From DASVSE01 sp036399715 (GTDB lineage: Bacteria > Bacteroidota > Rhodothermia > Rhodothermales > Rubricoccaceae), in contig DASWMO010000076.1 in assembly GCA_036399715.1 (NCBI GenBank), positions 1-22,688 on the forward strand: a stretch of DNA of 22,688 nt, read 5' to 3'. Below the pieces are notes generated by a model, which worked only from the letters and a program-made list of their open reading frames with translations, was not told the origin of the DNA and did no database searches. Position numbers and translations under genes: made by a program. Below, piece after piece: positions 1 to 5,622 of this stretch (position 1 is the first letter of the stretch; each line of letters opens with the position of its first letter).

Positions 1-30
1 TGACGGGCCACGCCGCCCCCGCTGTTATCC
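1..30 (-). repeat. Partial attC-like site at window edge
   Basis: The plus-strand sequence up to GTTATCC (24-30) resembles the same end of the site at 1043-1164: an ACGGGC start, a GC-rich arm, then CCGCTG followed by the core. It would be the first half, in gene sense, of a further attC whose remainder lies outside the window. Only one arm is visible, so pairing cannot be tested. Confidence 0.4.
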
Positions 31-106
31 GGTCTCAGCGCCTCCGCGACGGACCAAGACGGCATCGGGCTAGCAGGCTCGGAGGACCGAAATGGCCCTC
101 GCCCTC
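31..106. other. ORF-less mini-cassette body
   Basis: About 76 bp lie between the partial attC at the window edge and the next attC. I see no closed reading frame of useful length. A minus-strand ATG at 65-63 opens a frame that runs into the edge without a stop, and an earlier minus-strand frame closes at once. This could be a very short non-coding cassette or decayed remnants. The start core expected from GTTATCC is not found at 107-116, so the left boundary is uncertain. Confidence 0.3.
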
Positions 107-199
107 AACTTACAAGACGGCCGCTCACCGGCGGCACGGGCGCGAAGGTAGACGGAAGCACCACGTTCGTGTGCCGTCCGGTGCAGCGGCGGGTTCTGC
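107..199 (-). repeat. attC recombination site (left array, outer)
   Basis: The site is bounded by GTTCTGC on the plus strand (193-199) and a degraded core near 107-116. The left arm (about 119-140) and right arm (about 167-190) pair over roughly 17 bp once two unpaired bases, a G and an A, are allowed in the right arm. The other attC sites here have the same two extra bases in the same places. The interior carries the shared GTAGACGG element. At 93 bp it is the shortest complete site in the array. The outer core departs from GTTRRRY, suggesting decay. Confidence 0.72.
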
Positions 200-217
200 G
201 GCCCCGGCGAGTAGGCG

Positions 218-592
218 CTAGTCTTCAATCACGTTACAGTCCCCGCCGACGGGCATAGCCATTGTGACGAGCCAGTCCGAGGGCGTCTCTCCCGGATGGC
301 CCGGGTCGAACCGGACAGAGAGGTACGGGGCCTCAGACGGTGTGAAACAGGGGTAGCCCGTGGGGCCGCCGGGCAACCGGGGGCGCTCCCCGGGCGGGAT
401 GTCGTAGATCCAGACCTCGTGGGGGACGAGGTCGGGCCGCTCGAACGCGTAGGGGTAGGCGTAGGTCGGCTCCCCGACGAGCGCGCGGACCTCCCCCCGG
501 GTCATGCCGGGCTCGACCCGCTCCCACCGGCTCTGGCACCCGAACGCGCCGCACAGCAAGATGACGAGCAGAGGGGCCCGGGTGTATGACAC
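218..592 (-). CDS. Cassette-encoded lipoprotein, SmpA/OmlA (BamE-like) type
   Basis: Starting at the GTG at 592, the product is 124 aa. The N-terminus (SYTRAPLLVILLCGAFGC) is a short hydrophobic signal ending in Cys, a plausible though loose lipobox. Next comes WERVEPGMTRGEVRALVGEP, the W-x-x-v-x-pGMt-x-x-eV-x-x-l-l-Gep pattern at the start of SmpA/OmlA (BamE-like) domains. The rest has W/Y-rich strands (EVWIYDIPPG) that fit a small beta-sandwich, plus two further Cys. The frame stays open upstream to 703, but that part crosses the attC site, so the GTG 18 bp inside the cassette is the better start. The stop lies 18 bp before the attC core. A BAM role is not implied; many small lipoproteins use this fold. 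Confidence 0.72.
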   Translation of the reverse strand: MSYTRAPLLVILLCGAFGCQSRWERVEPGMTRGEVRALVGEPTYAYPYAFERPDLVPHEVWIYDIPPGERPRLPGGPTGYPCFTPSEAPYLSVRFDPGHPGETPSDWLVTMAMPVGGDCNVIED

Positions 593-609
593 GACGTGGT
601 GGGATGGCC

Positions 610-735
610 GCAGAACATCTGGCCGCTTAGCCGCAACGGGCGGCGCTGCGGTAGGAACGAGCGTAAGGATACGCCGTCGGTCTAACGAGTCGAGAACGCT
701 CACGCCCGGCGTCGGCCTACAGCGGCTGGTTACAC
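610..735 (-). repeat. attC recombination site
   Basis: The cores are GCAGAAC (610-616) and GTTACAC (729-735). The arms CTGGCCGCTTAGCCG and its imperfect complement near 708-728 pair with single-base bulges. This is the most diverged interior of the array, lacking the clear GTAGACGG element and having GTAGGAACG instead. The inner core supplies the stop codon of the S1-protein gene (TAA, 732-730). Confidence 0.82.
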
Positions 736-1035
736 GGCACCTTGCAAGAGGCTCGGGCGGATACTCAGACGAACGTCTCGCCAGTCCCGACCGGTCACAC
801 CCATCACGATGGCCTCGACTTCAGACCCGACAGCGGGCCACTCCTCGGGCTGAATCGGTTTGCGCTCATCCTTGATGTCTGTGACTGAGATCAGCCCGTA
901 CACGTCATCTGCACCGAGGTCAACGAAGGCTCCGAAGGGAGCGATCTGCTTGACGACGCCTCGAACGAGCGTGCCCGGCACGAACCGTCGCTCGACTTCC
1001 TCCTGGCTACGGTTCGGGTCAAAGTCGAAGGACAT
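730..1035 (-). CDS. Cassette-encoded S1-domain RNA-binding protein
   Basis: This 101-aa protein is essentially one S1 OB-fold domain at residues about 20-95. It has the hallmark GVVKQIAPFGAFVDLG (strands 1-2), then DDVYGLISVTDIKDE and a C-terminal RLSIRPSLL strand. S1 domains bind RNA and occur in ribosomal protein S1, PNPase and RNase E. A free-standing copy could modulate RNA or translation, but the target cannot be told from sequence. I chose the ATG at 1035 (MSFDFDPN); an in-frame ATG at 1053 lies in the preceding attC, outside the cassette. The TAA stop is embedded in the attC core box GTGTAAC, so gene and recombination site overlap. Confidence 0.82.
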   Translation of the reverse strand: MSFDFDPNRSQEEVERRFVPGTLVRGVVKQIAPFGAFVDLGADDVYGLISVTDIKDERKPIQPEEWPAVGSEVEAIVMGVTGRDWRDVRLSIRPSLLQGAV

Positions 1036-1042
1036 CAGTGCC

Positions 1043-1164
1043 GTGTAACGCATGGCGGCTCAGCGGCCGCACGAGGCACAGCGCCTCAACTGAGCAAAAG
1101 TAGGCGCAAACGGTAAACGAGCCGCGAGCTTGGACGGGCGGTCCGATGCAGCCGCTGGTTATGC
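1043..1164 (-). repeat. attC recombination site
   Basis: Cores GTGTAAC (1043-1049) and GTTATGC (1158-1164) bound a 122-bp imperfect palindrome. Left-arm GGCGGCTCAGCGGCCGCAC pairs with the right arm near 1137-1157, leaving a G and an A unpaired in the right arm. The interior carries AAAGTAGGCGC, the shared loop element. The five bases next to the 1043 core read CATGC in gene sense and contain an out-of-cassette ATG. Confidence 0.9.
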
Positions 1165-1180
1165 GGCTGGGGGGCCGTTT

Positions 1181-2140
1181 CTACTCCTGTCGACGTTCCT
1201 CAATCACGCGCTCAACCTCCTCGCAGGCGGAGTAGGGGGGAAGCGGTCGTAGACCCTCTAGGAGGAGATAGGCCCCGAGTCGGTCCCGCATAGCCTCCGA
1301 TGGGAGATTCCGCTGAACGAGATCGGCGTACGGGCAATCCTCGACTCTCTGGCCTCGGCTAGAGGCACTGTACATGTACCACCGGATCTTGAAGAGCAGC
1401 CCGATCCGTTCCTCGTCCGAGCGGGCCGCGTGGAGCAGTGCGAGGTCGCGTTCGTACTCGTAGATGCGCCGGCCTTCCAGTGATGCGCGGGCGGCGGCGG
1501 CGAGGATTACCCGTTCCTCCTCGTTTGCATAGTCGCCGTCCGGCATCCTCCAAGACTCGTAGCCCTCCGCGATCCTCTGGAGCGCCTCCTCTGGAGCCCT
1601 GCTGTTGTGGTCCCGAGTGGCCCTGCTGACGGTCGCGCTCCACGGTTCTGTTGTGATGTCGAACTCCTCCAGGGGGCTGACACGGGAGAGCAGGTCGGTG
1701 TGCCACATCACGACGAGAGGTAGGGCCGAGGCGCGCAGGCCAGACGGAGTATCGGGTCGGACTCTGGCCACGACGAGAACATGCTCACCGACCGGGTACG
1801 TCTGGCCAAGTCGTTCTGCCGTTGAGTAGATCGGGCTGCAATCCGCCCCGAGTCCGGCCGGATAAACTGCAAACCTCTCTGCTCCAGCCGGCGCGTTCAC
1901 AACGCTGATCGGCTCAACGATTAGGGCGGCACCGCGAGGATAGTTCTGAGCCCCTCCGCGTTCTAGCGCGGACCTATCTCCGGCATATACCGAGGGGTCT
2001 GTCGCAACCCGTTCGATACGCCCCTCGAAGATGATGACGTCGGGGTCAAACGCCACCTTCGGCTCATATCGAGGCGAACACGCGGCAACCTCTTGAAAGG
2101 CCAGAATGGCGAGGAGAGTCGTTGCGAAAAGGAGGCGCAT
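1181..2140 (-). CDS. Cassette-encoded secreted protein with NTR/TIMP-like N-terminal region
   Basis: From the ATG at 2140 the product is 319 aa. The N-terminus RLLFATTLLAILAFQEVAAC is a good signal peptide. Its Cys could be a lipobox cysteine (VAAC) or the first Cys of a secreted domain beginning CSPRYEP. The segment DPDVIIFEGRIERV followed by YPVGEHVLVVARV resembles netrin/TIMP-like secreted domains in bacteria, where a Cys-rich start is followed by aDvvFeGkV and a G-e-x-x-l-V strand; this is a judgement by eye. The C-terminal 150 residues are charged and helical, possibly repeat-like, with a late CPY and CEEVE pair. An in-frame ATG at 2155 lies inside the attC core and would add five residues. 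At 960 bp it is long for a cassette gene. Confidence 0.68.
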   Translation of the reverse strand: MRLLFATTLLAILAFQEVAACSPRYEPKVAFDPDVIIFEGRIERVATDPSVYAGDRSALERGGAQNYPRGAALIVEPISVVNAPAGAERFAVYPAGLGADCSPIYSTAERLGQTYPVGEHVLVVARVRPDTPSGLRASALPLVVMWHTDLLSRVSPLEEFDITTEPWSATVSRATRDHNSRAPEEALQRIAEGYESWRMPDGDYANEEERVILAAAARASLEGRRIYEYERDLALLHAARSDEERIGLLFKIRWYMYSASSRGQRVEDCPYADLVQRNLPSEAMRDRLGAYLLLEGLRPLPPYSACEEVERVIEERRQE

Positions 2141-2151
2141 CGGTTGTAGCC

Positions 2152-2274
2152 GCATAACAGGTTGCGGCTCAGCGGCCGCACGAGGCTTTGTGCTGCGATA
2201 GGGCGAAAGTAGACGGTGACGCCGGGACAAGCAACGCGGCTGGCCGAGCGGTCCGCTGCAGCCGCGAGTTAGCC
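2152..2274 (-). repeat. attC recombination site
   Basis: Cores GCATAAC (2152-2158) and GTTAGCC (2268-2274) bound a 123-bp site. Left-arm GCGGCTCAGCGGCCGC (from 2164) pairs almost perfectly with the right arm ending at 2265, apart from two extra bases (G and A) in the right arm. That matches the extrahelical bases typical of folded attC. The interior carries GAAAGTAGACGG. This is the cleanest site of the left array. The TAA stop of the CdiI-like gene is inside its GGCTAAC core. Confidence 0.92.
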
Positions 2275-2733
2275 GGCCCGGTGGTCAGGGAGGAACGGAC
2301 GGATCGCCTTGATCAGGTCCTCCTCGATCGGATCACGCCCCGACGGGTCCTCGCCTGGAAGAAACGCCGGACGGGCAGCGCGCTTCTCTTTCCGGTGCTC
2401 CAGCTCAGCGAGGGCCCGTCGGGCTGCTTCCACAGCGCGGCTGAGGTGGTCCGGGTGCTCTTGCCAGTACGCCTCCGGAACCCGCATCACGGGGCGCAGG
2501 AGCTCGCCGCCGTACTCGTCGTCTTCGACGAGCGGGTTCTGCTCCAAGAAGCTGAGCGCCCGTGGAATGAGGTGATGGAGCCCGTGCTTCTGACCGATCA
2601 TGAACCGGAGGTCGCCGGCCGTGTAGTCGCTCACAGGCTTCGGCCACAAACGGGCCGTGTGACGGATGACGCCGCTGTCGTGTTCTGATACGTCTATCCG
2701 GTAGCCTTCGATCTGTTGGAGGGACTTGCCCAT
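2269..2733 (-). CDS. CdiI-family contact-dependent inhibition immunity protein (orphan, cassette-borne)
   Basis: The 154-aa product carries KPVSDYTAGDLRFMIGQKHG, then LHHLIPRALSFLEQNPLVED, then YGGELLRPVMRVPEAYW. This closely follows the k-pl-x-dft-x-edLR-x-miGQ-x-x-gL-x-x-LiP-x-AL-x-x-L-x-x-nPl-x-x-gd-x-ypGdLL-x-x-vl-x-x-p-x-x-fW pattern of the CdiI family of immunity proteins. Members bind and neutralise toxic C-terminal domains of CdiA or related delivered toxins. No toxin gene is adjacent, so it acts alone here, presumably guarding against incoming toxin. The ATG at 2733 follows the cassette start core GTTAGCC by 18 bp and fits the family's N-terminus; upstream frame extension crosses the recombination site. 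The TAA stop lies inside the attC core. It is the first cassette of the left array. Confidence 0.82.
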   Translation of the reverse strand: MGKSLQQIEGYRIDVSEHDSGVIRHTARLWPKPVSDYTAGDLRFMIGQKHGLHHLIPRALSFLEQNPLVEDDEYGGELLRPVMRVPEAYWQEHPDHLSRAVEAARRALAELEHRKEKRAARPAFLPGEDPSGRDPIEEDLIKAIRPFLPDHRAG

Positions 2734-2750
2734 CGGCGAGGCGGAGGGAC

Positions 2751-2848
2751 GGCTAACTACTATTTCAGCGGCGGGCGTGCCGCATAACGGGCGGGGAGCG
2801 CCCGGAACGAGGCGGAAGGTAGGCCCCGTGCACACGAACTGGTTCGGT
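2751..2848 (-). repeat. Degenerate attC or array-border site (left array)
   Basis: GGCTAAC (2751-2757) is the start core of the cdiI cassette, followed by a CAGCGGCGGGCG arm fragment. A second core-like GCATAAC is at 2782-2788 and a possible far core GTTCGGT at 2842-2848. The interior shows GAGGCGGAAGGTAGGC, like the left half of the other attC sites. The matching right arm is missing or strongly diverged, so the site is probably inactive, or it is the border (attI-like) of the array. A local hairpin GGGCG/CGCCC lies at 2789-2803. Confidence 0.5.
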
Positions 2849-2860
2849 CAACTCCCGCAG

Positions 2861-3011
2861 CGTGCGGTGGCGTCCCGGGCGGTGCGATGGCCTCTCAGGC
2901 GGTGCGATGGCCTTCCGGGCAGCGCGATGGCCTTCCGGGCGGCGCGGTAGCCTTTCAGGCCGTGCGGAGAGTCTCCAGGCGGCGCTGTGGCCTTCCGGGC
3001 GGTGCGGAGAT
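2861..3011. repeat. Array of seven degenerate 20-bp tandem repeats
   Basis: Seven complete units begin at 2861, 2881, 2901, 2921, 2941, 2961 and 2981, with a partial eighth from 3001. The consensus is approximately GGTGCGATGGCCTTCCGGGC. TGGC recurs at 2868, 2888, 2908, 2928 and 2988. There are no spacers, so it is not CRISPR. A period of 20 bp is close to two helical turns, which would put equivalent bases on one DNA face. The array ends about 4 bp before a -33-like element and resembles the array upstream of the paralogue at 20001. The plus-strand frame through it is open but repeats at protein level only because 60 is a multiple of 20. Confidence 0.9.
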
Positions 3012-3014
3012 CAC

Positions 3015-3044
3015 GTGCTATCCAGTGGAAAACACCTAAGTTGG
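3015..3044 (+). promoter_or_regulatory. Candidate Bacteroidota-type promoter
   Basis: GTG (3015-3017), a 19-bp spacer and TAAGTTGG (3037-3044) fit the TTG-N19-21-TAnnTTTG architecture with one mismatch in each box. It lies 37 bp before the ATG at 3082 and directly downstream of the 20-bp repeats. The equivalent position upstream of the paralogue at 20001 holds a better match with the same spacing. Confidence 0.45.
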
Positions 3045-3081
3045 CGCACTCGCCCAGACCCTCTCACTCCACCATCCTGCC

Positions 3082-3760
3082 ATGGACGCCGCTCCCGATT
3101 CCCCCCGCTCCGACTACCACAGCCTCTCCCGCGCCAACAAGCTCATCACCGCTCAGGCGGCCCTGAAGGCGCTCGCCGACCACGCCGAGATCAACGTCGC
3201 CATGACGCCCCGCGGCTACGCGACGACGGTCGCGCCGCCGGGCAGGCCCTCGTCGACGCCGCCCGCGCGACGACGAAGGCGCAGGGCGACACGCGGACGG
3301 GGCGCCTCGTCCAGACGGCCACGCAGGACGACGCCGTCGAGGACGCCGCGGGCCTCTACCGCGGCCCCTCGCCGCGACGGCCGAGGTCGTCTACGCCGGC
3401 CAGCCCGCCGTCCTGACGGCGCTCGGGCTCACCGGGGAGCACAGCAACGCCCGCGCAGCGCGCCTCCAGCGGATGCGCTCCTTCGCCGAGCAGGCCGGCG
3501 CGCCGGACCTCATCGAGGGCTTCACGCGCATCGGCATCGCCAAGACGGCCTTCACGGACCTGCACGCCGCCCTCGACGCGGCGACGGACGAGACCGAGGA
3601 CCAGGACACCGAGTCGGCCGTCTCGCAGGACGCCTCCGCCGGCCGCCGGACGGCCTTCGACGCCCTCGACGCGTGGATGAAGACGATGCAGGGCCACGCC
3701 CGGATCGCCCTCGCGGACCGCCCGCAGCTTCTCGAAGCCCTCGGCATCCGCCCCCGCTGA
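3082..3760 (+). pseudogene. Frameshifted gene for a helical protein of unknown function (paralogue of 20001-20681)
   Basis: Three frames together encode a homologue of the protein at 20001-20681. Frame one gives MDAAPDSPRSDYHSLSRANK through MTPRGYATT. The next frame gives AAGQALVDAARATTKAQGD through DDAVEDAAGLYRG. The last gives PLAATAEVVYAGQPAVLTAL to the end, LEALGIRPR. Shared landmarks include LYRxPLA/LYKPLA, VLTALGL, ARLxRMR and WMxTMQGHxR...LLExLG. The shifts sit near 3225-3243 and 3360-3366, and each is explained by one missing base. The 679 nt plus two restored bases equals 681, the exact length of the intact paralogue gene. Both spots are G/C runs, so either decay or a consensus sequencing error is possible. 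The predicted protein is Ala-rich and alpha-helical without signal or membrane segment. I do not recognise the family. Confidence 0.8.
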
Positions 3761-3766
3761 CGCAGC

Positions 3767-3803
3767 GCGCCCCGGCGCGCCCGACGGGGGCACGCCGGGG
3801 CGC
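3767..3803. terminator. Strong bidirectional hairpin between convergent genes
   Basis: GCGCCCCGGCG (3767-3777) and CGCCGGGGCGC (3793-3803) are exact reverse complements. After one mismatch the stem continues 4 bp (GCCC/GGGC), leaving a loop of about 5 nt. It fills the 61-bp gap between the stop of the frameshifted gene and the stop of pckA, the expected place for a shared terminator. No T-tract follows on either strand, so termination efficiency is uncertain. Confidence 0.65.
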
Positions 3804-3821
3804 AGGGGAGGCGAGGGGGGA

Positions 3822-5435
3822 CTACGCCTCCGTCGTCATGGCCGGGCCGGCCTGCCGCACGCTGTCCGGCATGTCCGCCGCGTAGCGCTCGAAGTTGTCC
3901 GCGAACATCTGTGCGAGCCGCGCCGCAGCCGCATCGTAGGCGGCCGGGTCCGCCCACGTCGCGCGCGGGTCCATGACCTCGTCCGGCACGCCGGGGATGT
4001 GGAGCGGGACCGCGAGGCCGAACGTCGGGTCGGTCCGCGTCTCCGCCTCGGCGAGCGCGCCCGAGAGGGCTGCGTTGACCATCGCGCGCGTGTGGCTGAG
4101 GTTCATCCGGGTCCCCGTCCCGTACGGCCCGCCCGTCCAGCCCGTGTTGACGAGGTAGACGGCCGCGCCCGAGGCGTCGAGCTTCTCGCCGAGCAGGCGC
4201 GCGTAGTCGGTCGGCGGGCGGACCATGAACGGCTCGCCGAAGCACGCCGAGAAGGCCGCCTTGGGCTCCGTGATGCCCCGCTCCGTGCCCGCCACCTTGG
4301 CCGTGTAGCCCGAGAGAAAGTGGTACATCGCCTGCTCGCGCGTGAGCCGCGCGACCGGCGGGAGGATGCCGTAGGCGTCCGCCGTGAGGAAGACGACCGT
4401 GCTCGGGATGCCGCCCGTGCCCGTCGGGCTCGCATTCGGGATGGCCTCGATGGGGTACGAGAGGCGCGTGTTCTCCGTCACCGTCGCGTCGTCGAAGTCG
4501 ATGGTCCGGTTCTCGCACAGGACCACGTTCTCGGCGACCGTCCCGAAGTAGCGCGTCGTGGCGTAGATCTCGGGCTCGCCCTCGGGCGAGAGCTTGATCG
4601 CCTTGGCGTAGCAGCCGCCTTCGAAGTTGAACACGCCGCGGTCCGTCCAGCCGTGCTCGTCGTCGCCGATGAGGACGCGGCTCTGGTCGGCCGAGAGCGT
4701 CGTCTTGCCGGTCCCGGAGAGGCCGAAGAAGACGGCCGTCGCGCCCGTCTCGGCGTCCTGGTTGGCCGAGCAGTGCATCGGGAAGACGCCCTTGGCCGGC
4801 AGGAGGTAGTTGAGCGCCGAGAAGACGGACTTCTTGATCTCGCCCGCGTAGCGCGTCCCGCCGACGAGCACGAGGCCGCGCTCGAGGCTCAGCAGGATGA
4901 ACGTCGACGAGTTGAGGCCCTCGGCGGCCTTGCCGGTCGCCTTGAAGTCGCACAGGTCGAGCACCGTCATGTCGGGCTCGAAGTCCGTGAGGTCGTCCGC
5001 GGCCGTCGGGCGGATGAACATGTTGCTCGCGAAGAGCGAGTGCCACGCCTGCTCGGTGATGACGCGCACGCGGAGGCGGTGCTCGGGGTCGGCCCCGGCG
5101 AAGCAGTCGCGCACGAACAGGTCGCGGCCGACCGCGTAGCGGCCCATCGCGGCGAGCGTCGCGTCGAACGTCTCCGGCTCGACCGGCCTGTTGGTCTTGC
5201 CCCAGCCGACATGCGCCTCGGAGGCGGCCTCCCGGACGACGAAGCGGTCGTCGGGCGAGCGGCCCGTGTGCGGGTCCGTGCGCGTCGCGAGCGCGCCGCC
5301 GTCGGTGAGGCGGCCCTCGCCGCGGCGGACGGCGACTTCGACGAGGCGGGCCGGCGGGAGGTTGTAGTAGACCGTCTGCGCGTGGCCGAGGCCGAGGCGC
5401 GCGAGGTGGTCGAAGACGGAGGCGGGGGCGTTCAT
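3822..5435 (-). CDS. pckA: Phosphoenolpyruvate carboxykinase (ATP)
   Basis: The 537-aa product has the usual length for ATP-dependent PEPCK, which converts oxaloacetate plus ATP to PEP, CO2 and ADP in the cytosol at the entry of gluconeogenesis. Visible motifs are TGRSPDDRFVV (residues 57-67), GGTRYAGEIKKSVFS (192-206), MHCSAN (220-225), the kinase-1a P-loop GLSGTGKTT (238-246) and FNFEGGCYAK (269-278). A typical C-terminal NTGWTGGPYGTGTRM (430-444) is also present. The ATG at 5435 fits family N-termini; the open frame further upstream is high-GC read-through. It is divergent from the GWxTD gene, and a 12-bp perfect palindrome lies 19-30 bp upstream of its start. No catalytic residue appears to be missing. 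Confidence 0.97.
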   Translation of the reverse strand: MNAPASVFDHLARLGLGHAQTVYYNLPPARLVEVAVRRGEGRLTDGGALATRTDPHTGRSPDDRFVVREAASEAHVGWGKTNRPVEPETFDATLAAMGRYAVGRDLFVRDCFAGADPEHRLRVRVITEQAWHSLFASNMFIRPTAADDLTDFEPDMTVLDLCDFKATGKAAEGLNSSTFILLSLERGLVLVGGTRYAGEIKKSVFSALNYLLPAKGVFPMHCSANQDAETGATAVFFGLSGTGKTTLSADQSRVLIGDDEHGWTDRGVFNFEGGCYAKAIKLSPEGEPEIYATTRYFGTVAENVVLCENRTIDFDDATVTENTRLSYPIEAIPNASPTGTGGIPSTVVFLTADAYGILPPVARLTREQAMYHFLSGYTAKVAGTERGITEPKAAFSACFGEPFMVRPPTDYARLLGEKLDASGAAVYLVNTGWTGGPYGTGTRMNLSHTRAMVNAALSGALAEAETRTDPTFGLAVPLHIPGVPDEVMDPRATWADPAAYDAAAARLAQMFADNFERYAADMPDSVRQAGPAMTTEA

Positions 5436-5453
5436 GCGGGGAGGTGCGGGGTT

Positions 5454-5465
5454 GGAAGCGCTTCC
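5454..5465. promoter_or_regulatory. 12-bp palindrome GGAAGCGCTTCC, candidate operator of pckA
   Basis: GGAAGCGCTTCC is a perfect palindrome with a central CG, the form typical of LacI-family operators (central CpG flanked by AAG/CTT half-sites). It sits 19-30 bp upstream of the pckA ATG, where a bound repressor would block transcription. No LacI-family gene is in the window, so the regulator is unknown. A chance palindrome in a GC-rich genome cannot be excluded. Confidence 0.42.
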
Positions 5466-5622
5466 GGGGGCGAGGCAGTCCGCCGGTTCGCGGCCCGCCC
5501 CGGGCGCCGAAGATACAGGGGCACGCGGCTGTGGATCCCGACCGACCGGGCACACACGCTATCTTCGATACGCCCGTTCTGGTCTTTTCCCGACGCTGCA
5601 GGCCGCCGATGCCTGCCCTCCG

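Larger units (their letters stand above)
1..2757 (-). mobile_element. Left integron gene-cassette array (CALIN-like), minus strand
   Basis: Successive minus-strand genes are separated by about 93-126 bp imperfect inverted repeats bounded by 7-bp core boxes. Reading in gene sense, the cassettes start with GTTAGCC (cdiI-like), GTTATGC (NTR-like), GTTACAC (S1) and GTTCTGC (lipoprotein). They end in attC sites beginning GGCTAAC, GCATAAC, GTGTAAC and GCAGAAC, the exact reverse complements of those starts. That end-to-end complementarity is the known rule for integron cassettes. No integrase gene lies in the window, so CALIN (attC cluster lacking an integrase) is the cautious name; an intI could lie outside. 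The array continues beyond position 1. Confidence 0.88.

Noticed and set aside
2861..3011. CRISPR array
   Set aside because: The units are contiguous 20-bp degenerate repeats without spacers, and no cas gene is present.
2862..3416. 184-aa plus-strand frame across the 20-bp repeats
   Set aside because: The repeated peptide arises because three 20-bp units make 60 bp. The later part is the middle frame of the frameshifted helical-protein gene. It has no credible start.
3391..5553. 720-aa minus-strand open frame overlapping pckA
   Set aside because: It is a frame shadow of pckA and of the helical-protein pseudogene in GC-rich DNA. The product is Arg/Pro/Ala-rich without any motif, while the other frame gives an intact PEPCK.
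5560..5567. TATCTTCG as the -7 box of the GWxTD gene promoter
   Set aside because: The -7 element looks plausible, but no TTG-like box is found 19-21 bp upstream, so it is too weak to list as a promoter.
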